From NCBI GenBank assembly GCA_016584305.1, contig JACEEZ010023648.1, positions 78,501-142,500 on the forward strand: 64,000 bases of DNA, read 5' to 3'. Below are positions 42,267 to 54,417 of this stretch, piece after piece. Position 1 is the first letter of the stretch; each line of letters starts with the position of its first letter. The DNA is from Chionoecetes opilio (lineage: Eukaryota > Arthropoda > Malacostraca > Decapoda > Majidae). A model generated the notes under the pieces. That model was not told the DNA's origin and did not search any database. It saw only the letters and a list, made by a program, of their open reading frames with translations. A program made the position numbers and the translations under genes.

Positions 42267-42560
42267 TAATTGTGACACCATGAAGAGGTCTCTAGAAGAG
42301 ATAGGGCGGCGTCTAAACATAGCCCAAAACACTGCATCTATCTGAGTAAAACAAGTATTTACTGTAGAGTATTTACGTACTGTTGCTCATTATGTCAAAA
42401 ATACTTGATTTTGTACTTAAAAACCATGGTAGTTGTATGTCTAAATACTAAATAAAAGAAATGAAATGTTTAAAAAAAAATTAGCTTCAATCCTTCATTG
42501 GTTTCTTTACAAGGTAAAAAGAAAATAGCAAAAAATAAAAAAAGAATCAGCCTAATTTCA
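42267..42560. other. Unassigned AT-rich stretch
   Basis: Contains an A-run at 42471-42480 just before LINE B-type sequence begins. No gene seen. Confidence 0.45.
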
Positions 42561-44317
42561 TCCATGGCCACTGTAGAAGGTAGTAGAGAGAACCAACATT
42601 CTGGCAGTGTTAGACAATTGAGGACAGTTAATTAGAGGAGGGGAATTGAGGTAAAAGTTTTTGACTCCACCGTGTTCAGAAGAGCTGTGTGAGTGGTTCC
42701 TCCCCACACATGAGAGGTATACTCCATGCATGGGTGGATAAGGCCCTGTATAGAGTTAGCGACTGGGAGGGAGAAAAAAATTGATATAGGCGAAACAGAA
42801 CACCTCACTTAATTTCATTGAAGCTGATTTAGTAAGAGATATGTGAAATTCTCTATTGAGATTTTTAGTGAAGAGAATTTTCAGTATTGAGGAGGGAGAC
42901 AGTTGTGTGTTGTTCAAGAAGAAAGGATAGTTACCTTGGAGACTATGGGCCGATTTCTCAGTCCTTTGGTAGGCTCCCTAACCAAAAGCCTTACCAACCT
43001 GGTAACATTCCTTACTAACAGAGATCCGATTTCTCAGTCGCTGTTTTCGTGAACCAGGAGCTCCCCAACATGGTAAAGATCTCTACGAAACAAAGACAGC
43101 AGATTCTGTACTGTTAGTATGCCTGAGTGGCGGAAAATGAAAATATTCCATCCAGTCAGTAAATAATTACTATTTATTCACATAAAAATAATAGCAATGA
43201 TTAATAGCAATAATAGCAAAATAGCAAATAATATTATACTTGAATTTATAATTTATATTTTGTTATTTAAATATTTTCTCTATTTTCATTTATAATTATT
43301 ACTTTTATTTATAATAACAACTTCACATATAACAACTTTTGTATATCATACGAATATGTACCTACAATATTACTGAAGTATAGAAGAATATAGCGTGACA
43401 GATAAAATAATTAATTAAGGCAGATGGCGGTTAAAAATTTAAGTCGTCTGCTTGACAGCTGGTGCTGTGAATTCACCGCGGCCATCCAAGTTCTTCTAAG
43501 CTTTTCTCCTTCTTTCATTAAAACCCTCTATCATGTTGATGCATTGTCTGATAATCTTTTTCATCTTATTCAGAAGAAAATATAACCAAATGGAAGAAAG
43601 AATTTGTGGTATTTGATAAATAATTGCATTAGGAAGCTTCGTTGGGGAGCCACAAGGCTGCCCAACTCGGCGTTAGCAATGGTTCCAATCTATGATATCA
43701 ATACAAACCAACAGCGGCACAAAAGACGAGTGAGAAATCGGATTTGTTGTTGGTGATGGAAATGGCCGCTCATTGGTAAGGATCCCAACGAAAGGGAACG
43801 ACTGAGAAATCGGCCCTATGTCGATTAGATAGGTGAAGGAATTTCGTTTTAGAGGCATTGAACACAGCAAGGATTGTTTTGCCCCAGTCAGAAATGAAAG
43901 AAATATCAAAAGTCAGGCACTCAGTGGCATCTGTCCATGAAATATTTTAATACTGTAGGGTTCCATGCAAGATAAATGTTGTTGAAAAATTAAGAGCAGA
44001 AACATCAGCATAAGAGTGGCTAGGGAATTGCATTAGATCTAGATCATTAATAAATAATAGAAAGAGATCGGAAAATAGGAATGAACCCTGTGGAACAGTA
44101 TTAATACATTTTGGGGAAGAACAATGACCGTCTGCAACAGCAGGAATATATTGGTTAGAAAGGAAACATGCAGAGAGAAAGATAGTAACTGTAGGAGGGT
44201 GTGTAGTTTGATAATTGAATATTTGGACCAGACTCTTATAAGTTTTTGATGTGAATGGCAACATCAAAAGTTTCACCAGAACCTCTAAATGAGGATAAAC
44301 AAAATTCAGTTCGGAGA
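42561..44317 (-). mobile_element. LINE B, segment left of the Gypsy insertion
   Basis: The minus strand shows decayed RT segments: near 44110-43960 INTVPQGSFLFSDLFLLFIN and LDLMQFPSHSYADVSAL (YADD-type palm, here YADV), near 43860 the SDWGKTILAVF-like segment, and toward 42600 the RVKNFYLNSPPL-type end. It carries a MITE at 42947-43816. At 44317 it is cut by a Gypsy element; the next LINE codons resume at 58272 with QYVFCKGQPSCDLLP. Confidence 0.85.
42947..43816. mobile_element. 870-bp MITE, TSD TAT, repeated subterminal motif
   Basis: The ends GGGCCGATTTCTCAGTC and its exact complement are flanked by TAT (42944-42946 and 43817-43819). The LINE B copy at 20440-20490 shows the site without it. 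The word CCGATTTCTCAGTC recurs inside in matching orientation near each end (43027 and, inverted, 43732). GGGCC ends and a 3-bp duplication recall PIF/Harbinger, although TAT is not the usual TWA. Confidence 0.83.
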
Positions 44318-44493
44318 TGTGCTGTCTTGAGTGTTGGGAGTTGTTTATAGTATAAGGATTATAGCACACAATTAATGTATGGTGATGTGGTAATTATTTC
44401 AGTTCTTTGTGTTTCAGATATTGGTGCCTTTATTGTGAGGAATAACCTTAAGAATTAAGAAGTGTATCAAAAACCCCAGGAAGGAACAGTAAA
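44318..44493 (+). repeat. Gypsy 5' LTR (about 176 bp)
   Basis: Starts TGTGCTGTCTTGAGTGTTGG and ends GGAACAGTAAA next to the primer-binding site. The 3' LTR has the same sequence with a Tigger insertion; without it the lengths are 176 and about 174. GTGTTTCAGATATTGGTGCC lies in the middle. The true end could be at ACA (44488); the target duplication favours 44493. Confidence 0.88.
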
Positions 44494-44508
44494 GTGGCGA
44501 CGAGGATC
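44494..44508 (+). promoter_or_regulatory. Gypsy primer-binding site
   Basis: GTGGCGACGAGGATC directly after the 5' LTR is the kind of tRNA-complementary sequence found at this place in many Ty3/Gypsy elements (TGGCGACGAGG). It would prime minus-strand synthesis. The matching tRNA was not identified. Confidence 0.75.
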
Positions 44509-44546
44509 TACTAGAACTTCTTCAAAGTATGGGTCGCGACCCAATA

Positions 44547-45558
44547 CACACAACCCTCGTTTTCCCGGACTAATAGGGGGAGCACTGGTCCGGAAACCAC
44601 AAACGTCCGGGAATCGCAACAGTCCGAGGCCAATACCCACCCACCCCCGGACGTTTATCCTACTCTAGTATTTACTGTCCGGCAACCGCCAATATCAACT
44701 ACCCCGCCGCGGACTTTTACGTCACTTTGTTGTTGTTTTTAGGGCTGCGAGGATCCCTTGGGGAACACTATGAGCCCTGGTGATGTCCTATGATGCTATC
44801 ACAGGCGCTGTAGTTGACCCGTCTTCCTCAGGAAGGCACAGGTGAGGCGGATGACAGCGTGTTTCCGGGAGGGGTGGACGCCAGCCGTCGCCAGCAGGGT
44901 GGGCAGGTCACAGGTGGCGACGTTCAGGGTGAGGAGTTGAGAGCGTAGCACTACACGGTGGGAGTGGAAGCACGGACACTGCAGCAGAAAGTGTTCAATA
45001 GTCTCAGAGACGTTCCTGCACCAGGGGCAGTGGGGGTCAGGGGACTGACGGAGGCGGTGCAGGTGAACAGTGAGTGTCGTGTGCCCAAATGTAAACAATA
45101 CGACCGCTGAGCATGCTGCCACCTGGCGGGAGGCCAGCCGCCGCCAGCAGGGTGGGCAGGTCAAAGGTGGCGACGTTCAGGGTGAGGAGTTGAGAGCGTA
45201 GTACTAGATGGTGGGAGTGGAAGCGCGGATACTGCAGTAGAAAGTGTTCAATAGTCTCAGAGACGTTCCTGCACCAGGGGCAGTGGGAGTCAGGGGACTG
45301 ACGGAGGCGGTGCAGGTGAACCGTGAGTGTCTTGTGCCACAATATAAATAATACGACCGCTGAGCATGCTGCCACCTGGCGGGAGGCGCTGACACTGACC
45401 AGGGGTGACAGGAGACGCTCGGACCACCAGACAACTTTGTCGATTTACGGACTGGACCAGGCATTTGTCCGGGACTCTGACATATCCCCGGACCTTGGAT
45501 TTTGACCAGCAAATCCGATATCCGGGAAATGGAGGTCCGGGAAAATGAGGGTTGTGTG
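44547..45558. mobile_element. Tigger-type element F13 nested in hAT copy 1
   Basis: TIRs CACACAACCCTCGTTTTCCC and, inverted, CACACAACCCTCATTTTCCC, each with TA outside. Subterminal GTCCGGNAA words repeat. The interior is occupied by a tandemly duplicated LINE D fragment (44790-45380). Confidence 0.87.
44799..45375 (-). pseudogene. LINE D 3' coding fragment, tandem duplicate (zinc-motif tail of an RNase H-type LINE)
   Basis: The minus strand contains twice, about 253 bases apart, TLTVHLHRLRQSPD, CPWCRNVSETIEHFLLQ and LRSQLLTLNVATCDLPTLLA. The C-x-x-C ... T-x-E-H-x-x-x-x-C pattern is the zinc-binding tail after RT/RNase H in Jockey/I-type LINEs. In the downstream-reading copy the last Cys is kept (LLQCPCFH), while the other has Tyr (LLQYPRFH). 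The first copy continues to AVIRLTCAFLRKTGQL and a stop. Confidence 0.8.
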
Positions 45559-45667
45559 TACTGGGTTACAAGCTTTTGCTCAGTGGGTCGCCACGTCATA
45601 AACAGATAATTATATAAATAAAGTGTGAAATGCATTAATGAGCGAGATATAATGTTGATATAATGTT

Positions 45668-45908
<241 letters not shown>

Positions 45909-46135
45909 CAGATCAAAACGTTATGTGAAAAGTAACAGTATAATAATACATATATAATAAGGGTACAAAATAGACAAAGGGCGCACCCCATGCAGGTTGA
46001 AGGAAGGATTGCAGATTGAATGAAGTTAGATAAGAAATTTGTTAATTACAGTTAGATATGCAATATAAAAGATTATGCTATGTACATATATATTATTTAT
46101 TATTTTTAAGTCCTTTATGAAGCATGGCAAAGTTT

Positions 46136-46425
<290 letters not shown>

Positions 46426-47071
46426 TAATGCTGATGGGAGGAGGCAGGACTTGTACGCATAATCTTCACTTGTCAATCATTCAATATTATTTTTTTCTAC
46501 TTACGTAGTTATAATTTACAGAGTACTTCTACATATTTTTTAAATACTTTTAATAAATATTTTTTATTGGCACACTCGAACATATGCAATTATTTTAAAT
46601 CCATAGATGCATGTATATGTATACACTAGGATAAAGCGTGTTCGCATAAAGCGTTTCCCCTATAAAGTGACCGACCTAAAATATTATTATTTTTTTTTTT
46701 TTTTAATAAGTAAAATTCCAATTTTTTTGTTAGGAACGAATTTGATCATATAGAACAATTCCGCCATCAAAGTAGGGCAAATCCGAGGAGTTCTCACATA
46801 GAGAGCTGAAATATCATACAGAACGTGAGCAGGCCGCCATAAGAAGGCTTGCGGCAGCTTGCGTTTTCTATAACTCGAGGCACTTTTCGTAAGCCGGCTT
46901 GCCCAGCTGGCGCAAGCAGTGGCAAGGGTGAGTGAGTAGCAACGGCGGCAGCAACCACACGAAATTCTCATCCATTATTACCAAAAAAAACATTCTTGTG
47001 AAGGATATAATGTTGTGATCCATTCACAATATCGTCAGTTATCGTAATTTATTGATGGCTTCCATTCGAAG

Positions 47072-48295
47072 AGACCTCAGCTGTCTGGGTTCACGCCTGG
47101 TAAGTCAACAACGGACCGTATCCTAGCGCTTCGTGTCCTGGTGGAACGCCGACGTGAGTTTCGACAGGGGATGCTTGCAGCCTATGTTGATCTCAAGAAG
47201 GCGTTTGACTCAGTGCATCATGAGTCACTCTGGGATCTTCTGCGACTTCGAGGGATTCCTGCAAGGACTATTGGTTTGATAACTGGTCTGTATTCTGGGA
47301 CTGAGAGTGCTGTGAAGTGTGGGGCAGGTGTATCCAGCTTCTTTCCTGTGAATCCTGTGAATTTCCTCGAGTGAGGCAAGGGTGCGTCCTTGCCCCATCA
47401 CTTTTCAACGCTTGTATGGACTGGGTATTGGACAAGGTTGTAGATCAAAGTGATTGTGGAGCATCCATTGGCAACACCAAGATCACTGATCTTGTTTTTG
47501 CCGATGATGCAGTAATCTTTGCTGAGTCGCTGGAGGTCCTGGTGATGGCTCTCGAGGCGCTGCACGAGGAGGCAAAGCCTTTGGGACTTGAGGTCTCCTG
47601 GCTCTTGACCAAGGTCCAGGTGTTTGGAGACTTACTAGATGAAGCAGTACAGTCTGTTCATGTGTGTGGCGAGGACATTGAGATCTTGGAAAGTTTTACA
47701 TACCTTGGTAGCGCAGTCCATAATGACAGCGGGTCACGTCAAGAAGTCTTACGGCGGATTGGCATAGCCCACGGTGTTATGGACTCGCTCAGCAAGAGTA
47801 TTTGGCGTTGTCGGTACCTGTGCAGGAGGACAAAGATCTGGATCTTCAAATCACTTGTGATCCCTGTCTTACTCTATGGTTGTGAGACATGGACACTAAA
47901 TAGTGACTTGAAGAGACGAATCAATGCCTTTGGTAATAAGTTTCTTCACAGAATCATGGGGTATCGCTGGGATGATTACGTGTCAAATCAGCGATTGCAC
48001 CGTGAGACTGAATCGAGGCCTATTACCTGCATAGTCCGTCAGCGCCAACTTCGGCTATATGGGCATGTGGTACGCTACCCTGAAACCGATCCTTCCCATC
48101 GGGTTGTATCTGTAAGAGACAATCCGGCGTGGAGGAGGCCAAGGGGGCGCCCACAAGGCTCGTGGCTGGGGCAAGTTGATTTTTCTTGTCGAGAGCTGCT
48201 TGGTATGGGAAAGGAGCCTGCATGGGAGCGTGTGGTGACCCTCGGGAGTGGCGTCGTAGGGTGGGCGAGGCGACGCGCCCCCAATGATTGATTGA
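47072..48295 (+). mobile_element. RTE-like LINE C, 5'-truncated, TSD TTCCATTCGAAG
   Basis: Flanked by a perfect 12-base duplication (47060-47071 and 48296-48307). It reads SGFTPGKSTTDRILALRVL, YVDLKKAFDSVHHESLWDLL, a short frameshift near 47350, RQGCVLAPSLFNACMDWVLD, TDLVFADDAVIFAESLEVL (catalytic Asp pair), SFTYLGSAVHNDSGSRQEVL, LLYGCETWTLNSDLKRRI and ends near VGWARRRAPND. The 3' end is AATGATTGATTGA. It is closer to intact than the minus copy at 30296. The endonuclease and the RT start are missing through 5' truncation. Confidence 0.93.
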
Positions 48296-48612
48296 TTCCA
48301 TTCGAAGGTACACTCGTCATTGTGGTTTGGTGTTGTCGTTGGTGTTTACAAGTTATCAGCTGTAAGCCCCGCTCAGTTCTGGCGAGGCACGCAAGCGAGA
48401 GTTAAGCCAGGTTTATGGCAACCTGCTTTTGAGTCACTAACCTAACCTAATCCCACGCGTTAACCTCCTAACTAAAGCCAAATCTGCATTAAAAGTGTCC
48501 GCAGCAAGGGAAGAACAAAGGCGATGTAGGTCACAAGAGGAAGAAGAGTGAGAGGCACGCCGTACGTAAACAAACACTTGTCTCTCGCCTCCCTATGAAC
48601 AACATGTCATTA

Positions 48613-48732
48613 CAGGGAGGTCCCGAAGATATGAGCAGTTTAGGTTCCACCTGGCATACTCGTAAAGCGAAATCTCGTATAACGAAACACATAACTAATG
48701 GTAAAATATAGGTTTGGTTCCAGGACCCCATC

Positions 48733-48777
<45 letters not shown>

Positions 48778-49316
48778 CGTTTTTCAAGCTAAAATAAACT
48801 ATAGCAAACACAACAAACACACAGCGTCTATATTACCCACACTGTACTACCTATTCTGTAGGAAAAGCATTCTGAAAGAGAAAATAGCACACAAAATAAC
48901 ATAACTGCACATTAATTAAACATAAAACATGCATAACAAGCAAAAAAGATGTTGTAATGTAGGGGACGCAGCGTGATACAAGAAAAGGTAGTGTAGCGGT
49001 AGGTACACTAACTACGAAGGTAGTGTAGTATTAGCACACCTGCTAATTACCCCTAAAGGTCAGGCCGCGCCATATGCTTAATTACCCTTCAGGTCACGGC
49101 TTGCTAGGGGTGACCTCACTGGGGTCAACCAAATCCCCCTTTGTCCAGCCCGGGAGTGGTAGGGCGCGCATTTTGAACTTGATAATTTTACTCACCCCAG
49201 TTTGAATGTCCTATCATTGGATTTTCGATCTCGTATATTGAAAATAGACCCTAATTTACACATCTCGTATCATCAGATTCTCGTATACCGAATGCTCGTA
49301 TAACGGGACCTCCCTG
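48613..49316. mobile_element. Tigger-type MITE F5, copy 1
   Basis: TIRs CAGGGAGGTCCCGAAGATAT and, inverted, CAGGGAGGTCCCGTTATACG, with TA on both sides. An A-run lies at 48736-48774. Copies at 60067-60755 (inverted) and 62636-62865 (truncated) match closely. Non-coding. Confidence 0.9.
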
Positions 49317-49763
49317 TATCTCCAAAAGTTTGAGTCCAAAAGAATGTTTCCTAGAATCCAATAAGGTCAACAGAAACCATACTCCCAATTGTGTAGAGAA
49401 TTTAGATCCTAGTGTAAAATAATACCATGTTCTGGTATGCATGAGTGTGAACAAGTATAAATGTACGGGTACGGGTGGGAGGACCGATCGACCAATATCA
49501 ATTTTTCCCATAGGTTATGTGTTTCACATAGAGCGAATTCACATAAAACGACCTCGTTTATCGACCAATTTCTCGTTTTATGTGGGACCCTAGTGTAGAT
49601 GTATGCACATTTACATGCATATGTATGTATGTATGTATGTAATTGTAAAATAAAATCACACCGGAGAGAGAAAGCAGCAACAGACGAACAATAGGGTCGT
49701 GAATGTAATGCATAAAATCAAACTGGGTCGCGATGAAAAAAGTTTGAAGAACACTTACTAGAA

Positions 49764-50454
49764 CCACTTAAAGTCCAGACCCATTTTTTCTTTGCATAAT
49801 TATGTTGAATGTTCATTCAAAATACCTAATCCACAAATAATTATTCATTTCTATGCCTTATTTCCCTAAAAACATGACTTTTGTAAAAAGCACGGGAAAA
49901 ACAATTTCTCCATTCCATTGCCCATTCCAGCCGTGGCTCGAAACTTGCTGATGACGGCCCGTGAGGCGGACAAACTGCATCACACAGCAGGCCTCTCCCC
50001 AGCGCACACAGCTTCTCTACACATTTATCGTGGCCGTAGGTCTAGAACAGGTGATAAGCTCTCTGGAAAGGCACAGCTTTCTTGTTCCACCCATATAGGA
50101 TGCAAGTATATGCCATATCGCAAAAAAAATATATCAGAAACACCTTAAATTCTTCAAGTACTATATTTATTTCTAATCTTACGTGTATTTGTATTAGCGC
50201 GGGGTTGGGAGGCCTCCTCAGTGACGTCACCGAGCCGTGGTGCGTCGTCTGCTTGTCGTGAGGAGTGTTTTGGAAGCTCGGGGAATTTATAGATTTTTAT
50301 TGCGGAATATTTAAAAATAGGTGACTGAATGCAAAAAGTGACATTGTTGATATACTCGATAATGGCTATATTTTGACTGCATTAAATCAGGAATGATGAA
50401 ATGGTCCGGACGATTACTTTAAACCAACTTCGACAAGTACCAATTTCTTCAGAA
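49764..50454 (+). other. Unassigned, possibly Gypsy leader or other repeat
   Basis: Lies between hAT copy 1 and LINE A copy 2 inside the Gypsy. It may be Gypsy 5' internal sequence. The GC-richer part 49925-50075 and 50200-50280 encodes nothing recognisable. An A-run is at 50120-50129. Confidence 0.4.
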
Positions 50455-52687
50455 TTTACCTAATTGTGTTTTACAGGGCCTGAGCTACACTCGTGTGGTC
50501 CCGTCTCTGTATCTACATTTATCCAGTCTTTCTTTCAATTGGTGCACATTATGTGCCGATATCACCTCCTCATTTAGTCCATTACAAACTTCTACATTTC
50601 TATGAGGGAAGCTGTACTTCTTTATGTTGTTCAGGCCTCTCTCATTTCCTATATGTTTTGTATGTCCTCTTGTATCGACCTTCTATTTGTTTCCGAGTCA
50701 GTAGTCTCTCATTGTCTGTTTCTTCCATCTATGTTATCAGCTTAAAAATTGTTATTAAGTCTCCTCTTTCTCTTCTCTGTTCGAGTGTTGGTAACTTTAT
50801 TTCCCTCAACCTTTCCTCATAAGAAAGTTCTAGCTCTGGTACCATCTTTGTTGCCATTTTCTGTATCCTCTCCAACTTTTTCACATGCTTCTTTTTATAT
50901 GGTAACCATACAATGGCAGGATATTCCATTTTTAGTCGGATCATTGTAGTAATTATCTTTCTCATCATATTTGTGTCCATGTAATGAAATGCCACTCTAA
51001 TATTCTTTAACATCCTGTATGTATCTCCAAATATTTTATTTATATATTTTTCTGGTTGTAGGTTATTCTGCATTATCACTCCTAGGTCCTTTTCTTCCTG
51101 AACCTTTGTAATTATTTCATTTCCCATTTTATATGGCCATTTATACCTCTTTTTGCTTTTTCCAATTTCCATCACATGACACTTATTTACATGACTCCAT
51201 TTCCCATCTTTTGCTCCATTCGTAGATCTTCTTGTTCAGGTAATTTTGCAGTGTTTCACTATCTGTATAGTATTTTATTTCTCTTAATAGTTTTGCATCA
51301 TCCGCAAATAGACTAATATAACTATTTATTCCTTCCATCATGTCATTGACGTAAATTGTGAACATTATTGGTGCCAACACTGATCCTTGTGGTACCCCAC
51401 TAAATACGTTTCTCCATTCAGACTTTTCATCCTTCACTACTGTTCTCATTTCTCTTCCTTTCAAATAACTTTCCATCCAGGTTTTGATCACCCCTGTGAT
51501 TCCTCCTAAGTTTTCCAATTTCCAAAGTAGTCTCTCATGTGGAACTTTATCAAATGCCTTTTTAAGATCTAGATGTACACAGTCTGCCCATCCATCTCTT
51601 TCTTGTGTTGTAGCAATTACTCTTGAGTAAAAGCTTATTAAGTTGGTCACACATGATCTCTTTTTCGTAAAACCATACTGCCGGTCTGTTATTATGCTTT
51701 CATTTTCTAATTATTGCATCCATTGCTTCTTTATTATTTTCTCACATATCTTGCATACTGTGCTAGTTAATGACACTGGTCTATAATTCAGTGGTTCATC
51801 CTTTTTCCCATTTTTATATATTGGCACTATATCTGCTCTCTTCCACTCCTTTGGCACTTTTCTTGTTGTTAATGAGCACTTTATTATATCATATACTGGT
51901 TCAACCAACTGCTTTCTGCACTCTTTTAAAACATAACCCGACACTGTCTGGTGCTATTGCTTTCCTCTCCTCCAATTCCTTCAACAATTCACAAACTTCC
52001 TCCTTTTCTATTCTTATTTTCCACTCCTTTCTGACTTTTTCTATTCCTTGCAGTTCATTGAATTTTGATTCTTTTGTGAATACTTGCTGAAAGTTTTTAT
52101 TTAGAATTTCACTCATTATTTTTGGATCTTCATATATCATATTACCTTCTTTCAGTTTCTCCACTTTGTCCTTATGCTTGATTCTTCCATTGATGAATCT
52201 ATAGAACAGCTTGGGTTATTCCTTACACTTTTCAACTATATCCTTCTCATAACTCTTCTCTTCCTCTCTCCTTATGCACACATTAATTTCTTGCTAATTT
52301 ATATTCTTCTTTATTTCTTTTTGTCCGATTTTTCTTTACTTTTTTCCATGCCTCATCCCTTATTCTCTTTGCCCTCTCATAGCTTCCATTAAACCATTCT
52401 TTCTTTCCCTTTTCTCTTGGTGTATATAGTGGTACATGTTTTTCAACTCCTTTCTCCAAATGCTCAGAAAAATGTGTATTTCACTTGCACATCAGTCACT
52501 CCTTTCATTTCTTCCCAGGCAATTTCTTCATAGTATTTTTTTCAGTTCTTCCATGTTAGTTTTTCCAAAATCTCTTCTGCTCCTTTTGTACATTTCTTCT
52601 TCCTCCTTTATTTCCTCTTTCGTCTCCATTTCTAAGATTATAGGGTCACTTTTTCCAATGGGGCACCCATAATTGATCTCATCAAGA
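50455..52687 (-). mobile_element. LINE A copy 2, 5'-truncated, inside the Gypsy
   Basis: Minus strand. The 3' end at about 50455 has the CCTGTAAAACACAATTAGGT tail form. Coding runs 52680 to 50729 in pieces: the end of the endonuclease, then KVPKEWKRADIVPIYKNGKK, EPLNYRPVSLTSTVCKICEK (51900-51720), VHLDLKKAFDKVPHERLLWK, SGVPQGSVLAPIMFTIYVND, NSYISLFADDAKLLREI (51650-51290), KDLGVIMQNNLQPEKYINKI and later thumb (51175-50729). Four frame breaks. It is truncated at 52687 within the endonuclease C-terminus (compare GCCCCATTGGAAAAAGTGAC at 58955). It is the best-preserved RT of this family here and a useful empty-site reference. Confidence 0.92.
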
Positions 52688-52698
52688 GTGTGCGCAAG

Positions 52699-53284
52699 AT
52701 GGCACATGTGATTCCTACATTACAACCGCTAGAGTTTGATGACACGAACCAAGAACAGGCATGGACTGATTGGATTGAACATGCTGAGCATGCGTTTCTG
52801 ACTTTTAGTATGACTGAAGATGCTAAACGTATAGCACTCCTCCGGTTCTATGGGGGAAAGAAACTGAAAGAGGTCATCAAGACCTTGACACCGGAGATAC
52901 CAACAGGCCAAACAGAGCCGACATACAAAACAACCAAAGTGGCAGTAAATGCTTACTTCATTGAGAAAGCCAACGAGGTATTCGAGCGACACAAATTCAG
53001 GATGCTTGCAAGGAGCCTGGCGAGGCAACACACAGTTATGTAACTCGCTTACGTAAGCAAGGTGCTAATTGCAACTTCGGCCAGTACAACCTCGACAAAG
53101 CCATCATCGACCAGCTGACGGAGAAATGTACTTCCAACAAAATGAGACGAGCATACCTGAAAGAATCAGACTTGACAGTGCAGAAAGCCCTTTAATTAGC
53201 TTATACATATGAAGCAATGCAGGCTCAAGCAAGTCAAATGGAAAAACATGAGGTTGAACACTTTCAACTTCTTGAAAGAAGATA
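52699..53284 (+). pseudogene. Gypsy gag
   Basis: ATG at 52699: MAHVIPTLQPLEFDDTN, WTDWIEHAEHAFLTFSMTED, LLRFYGGKKLKEVIKTL. A frameshift near 53010 leads to SYVTRLRKQGANCNFGQYN and KCTSNKMRRAYLKESDLTVQ, AYTYEAMQAQASQMEKHEVE, then a stop at 53284. Gag forms the virus-like particle. A CCHC knuckle is not found. The sequence upstream of the ATG is the LINE A junction at 52688. Confidence 0.8.
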
Positions 53285-53312
53285 ACTCGTCTGACGACGA
53301 TGATGATCATGT

Positions 53313-53858
53313 GTGACACGTGTCGTCAAAACACTCAAGCAACCTAGACTCCCATGTTTTCAGGGTGAAATTCGACGCTTCCTTGGAAGAATAAGTCCTG
53401 ATAGACGACATCCCCATCAAAATGCTGTCAAATCAAACGATTCAGGAGCAAATGTCAACCTACTTGATGGCGACACTTTTGACCAGGTCACCCAGCTACG
53501 TCCCAACATTGTACCCAAACAGACGAAGATGGAACCGAAAGCTTATGGAGACATCCCCATACCACTGAAAGGGGAATTCTTTGCACCGTTGACTAATGAA
53601 TCAACAAGGATTGCACACAAAATGTTGGTTACAAAAGCACGTCAAGGAGGTAACATCTTGGGTAAATGGGCCAGTACAGAACTGGGCTTCCTGACAGTCC
53701 AACAGGCGAAGACTGAGAGTGTCAAGGGAATACCACCGTCAACAAAGGAAATACTGGATTGCAACCTACCAGCCCTCAATAGTCTAGGGAGAATGAAAGA
53801 CTTCCAACTCAAACTCAAGATCCACGACAGCATCCAACCTGTGGCACAACCACCCTGA
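53313..53858 (+). pseudogene. Gypsy aspartic protease region
   Basis: The frame contains NDSGANVNLLDGDTFDQV, where DSGA is the active-site motif of retroviral-type aspartic proteases (normally D-S/T-G-A), followed by about 110 residues that link to the RT (ILDCNLPALNSLGRMKDFQ, LKIHDSIQPVAQPP). It ends in a TGA at 53856-53858 where the family reads on into the RT; this is an internal stop. Confidence 0.8.
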
Positions 53859-53861
53859 CGA

Positions 53862-54417
53862 GTGCCATTGCACCTACGAAGAGCAGTCAAACAAAAAATC
53901 CAGGACATGTTGGACAAGGACATCATCAAGAGGGTGGAGGGCCTGACACCATGGGTCTCTCCATTGGTGACAGCACCAAAACCAAATGGAGACATCAGAA
54001 TACGTGCTGTACTCCGGATTACAAACAAAGCAGTGAAACGCACACACCAATAATAATAATAATGTGCACCAATTGAAAGAACGACTGGATAAATGTAGAT
54101 ACGGAGACGGGACCACACGAGTGTAGCTCAGGCCCTGTAAAATACAACCAGGTAAATACCATCCGATACTGACAGTGGAACAGTTACTCAGTGAGGTGAA
54201 GGGGGCAAAAAAAATTCTCCAAGGTGGATCTGAACTTATACTACCACCAAATAGAGTACTTCTATTACAACAGATAATTCAGAAGTGTCCAAAATGCCGG
54301 AACGGTGTGGACGACATCCTCATCTGGGGTAAGGACACCTAAGAACATGACAAAGCCCTAGAAACAGTACTACAGACATTACAAAACCACAACCTGACCA
54401 TAGCTCAACACAAGAGC
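53862..54417 (+). pseudogene. Gypsy reverse transcriptase, interrupted
   Basis: RT start: LRRAVKQKIQDMLDKDIIKR, VEGLTPWVSPLVTAPKPNGD, IRIRAVLRITNKAVKRTHQ (to 54053). A LINE A 3' piece follows (54047-54162). RT then resumes as ILTVEQLLSEVKGAKK, loses about 40 palm residues near 54215-54270, and shows NGVDDILIWGKDT (54303-54340), the catalytic VDD motif, followed by a TAA in place of a coding triplet. Confidence 0.82.
54047..54162 (+). mobile_element. LINE A 3'-end fragment inside Gypsy RT
   Basis: Preceded by a short (AAT)n at 54047-54062. GAGACGGGACCACACGAGTG, TAGCTCAGGCCCTGTAAAAT and ACAACCAGGTAAATAC are the LINE A 3' end (compare 7498-7548 and 50455-50520 inverted). An extremely 5'-truncated insertion of about 100 bases. 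Confidence 0.85.

Larger units (their letters stand above)
46624..49595. mobile_element. Tigger-type element F12 nested in hAT copy 1
   Basis: TIRs CACTAGGATAAAGCGTGTTC and, inverted, CACTAGGGTCCCACATAAAA, with TA outside. The flanks join into the block seen intact in hAT copy 2 (CATAGATGCATGTATGTATA). It holds an RTE LINE (47072-48295) and F5 copy 1 (48613-49316). No transposase frame is recognised. Confidence 0.83.
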
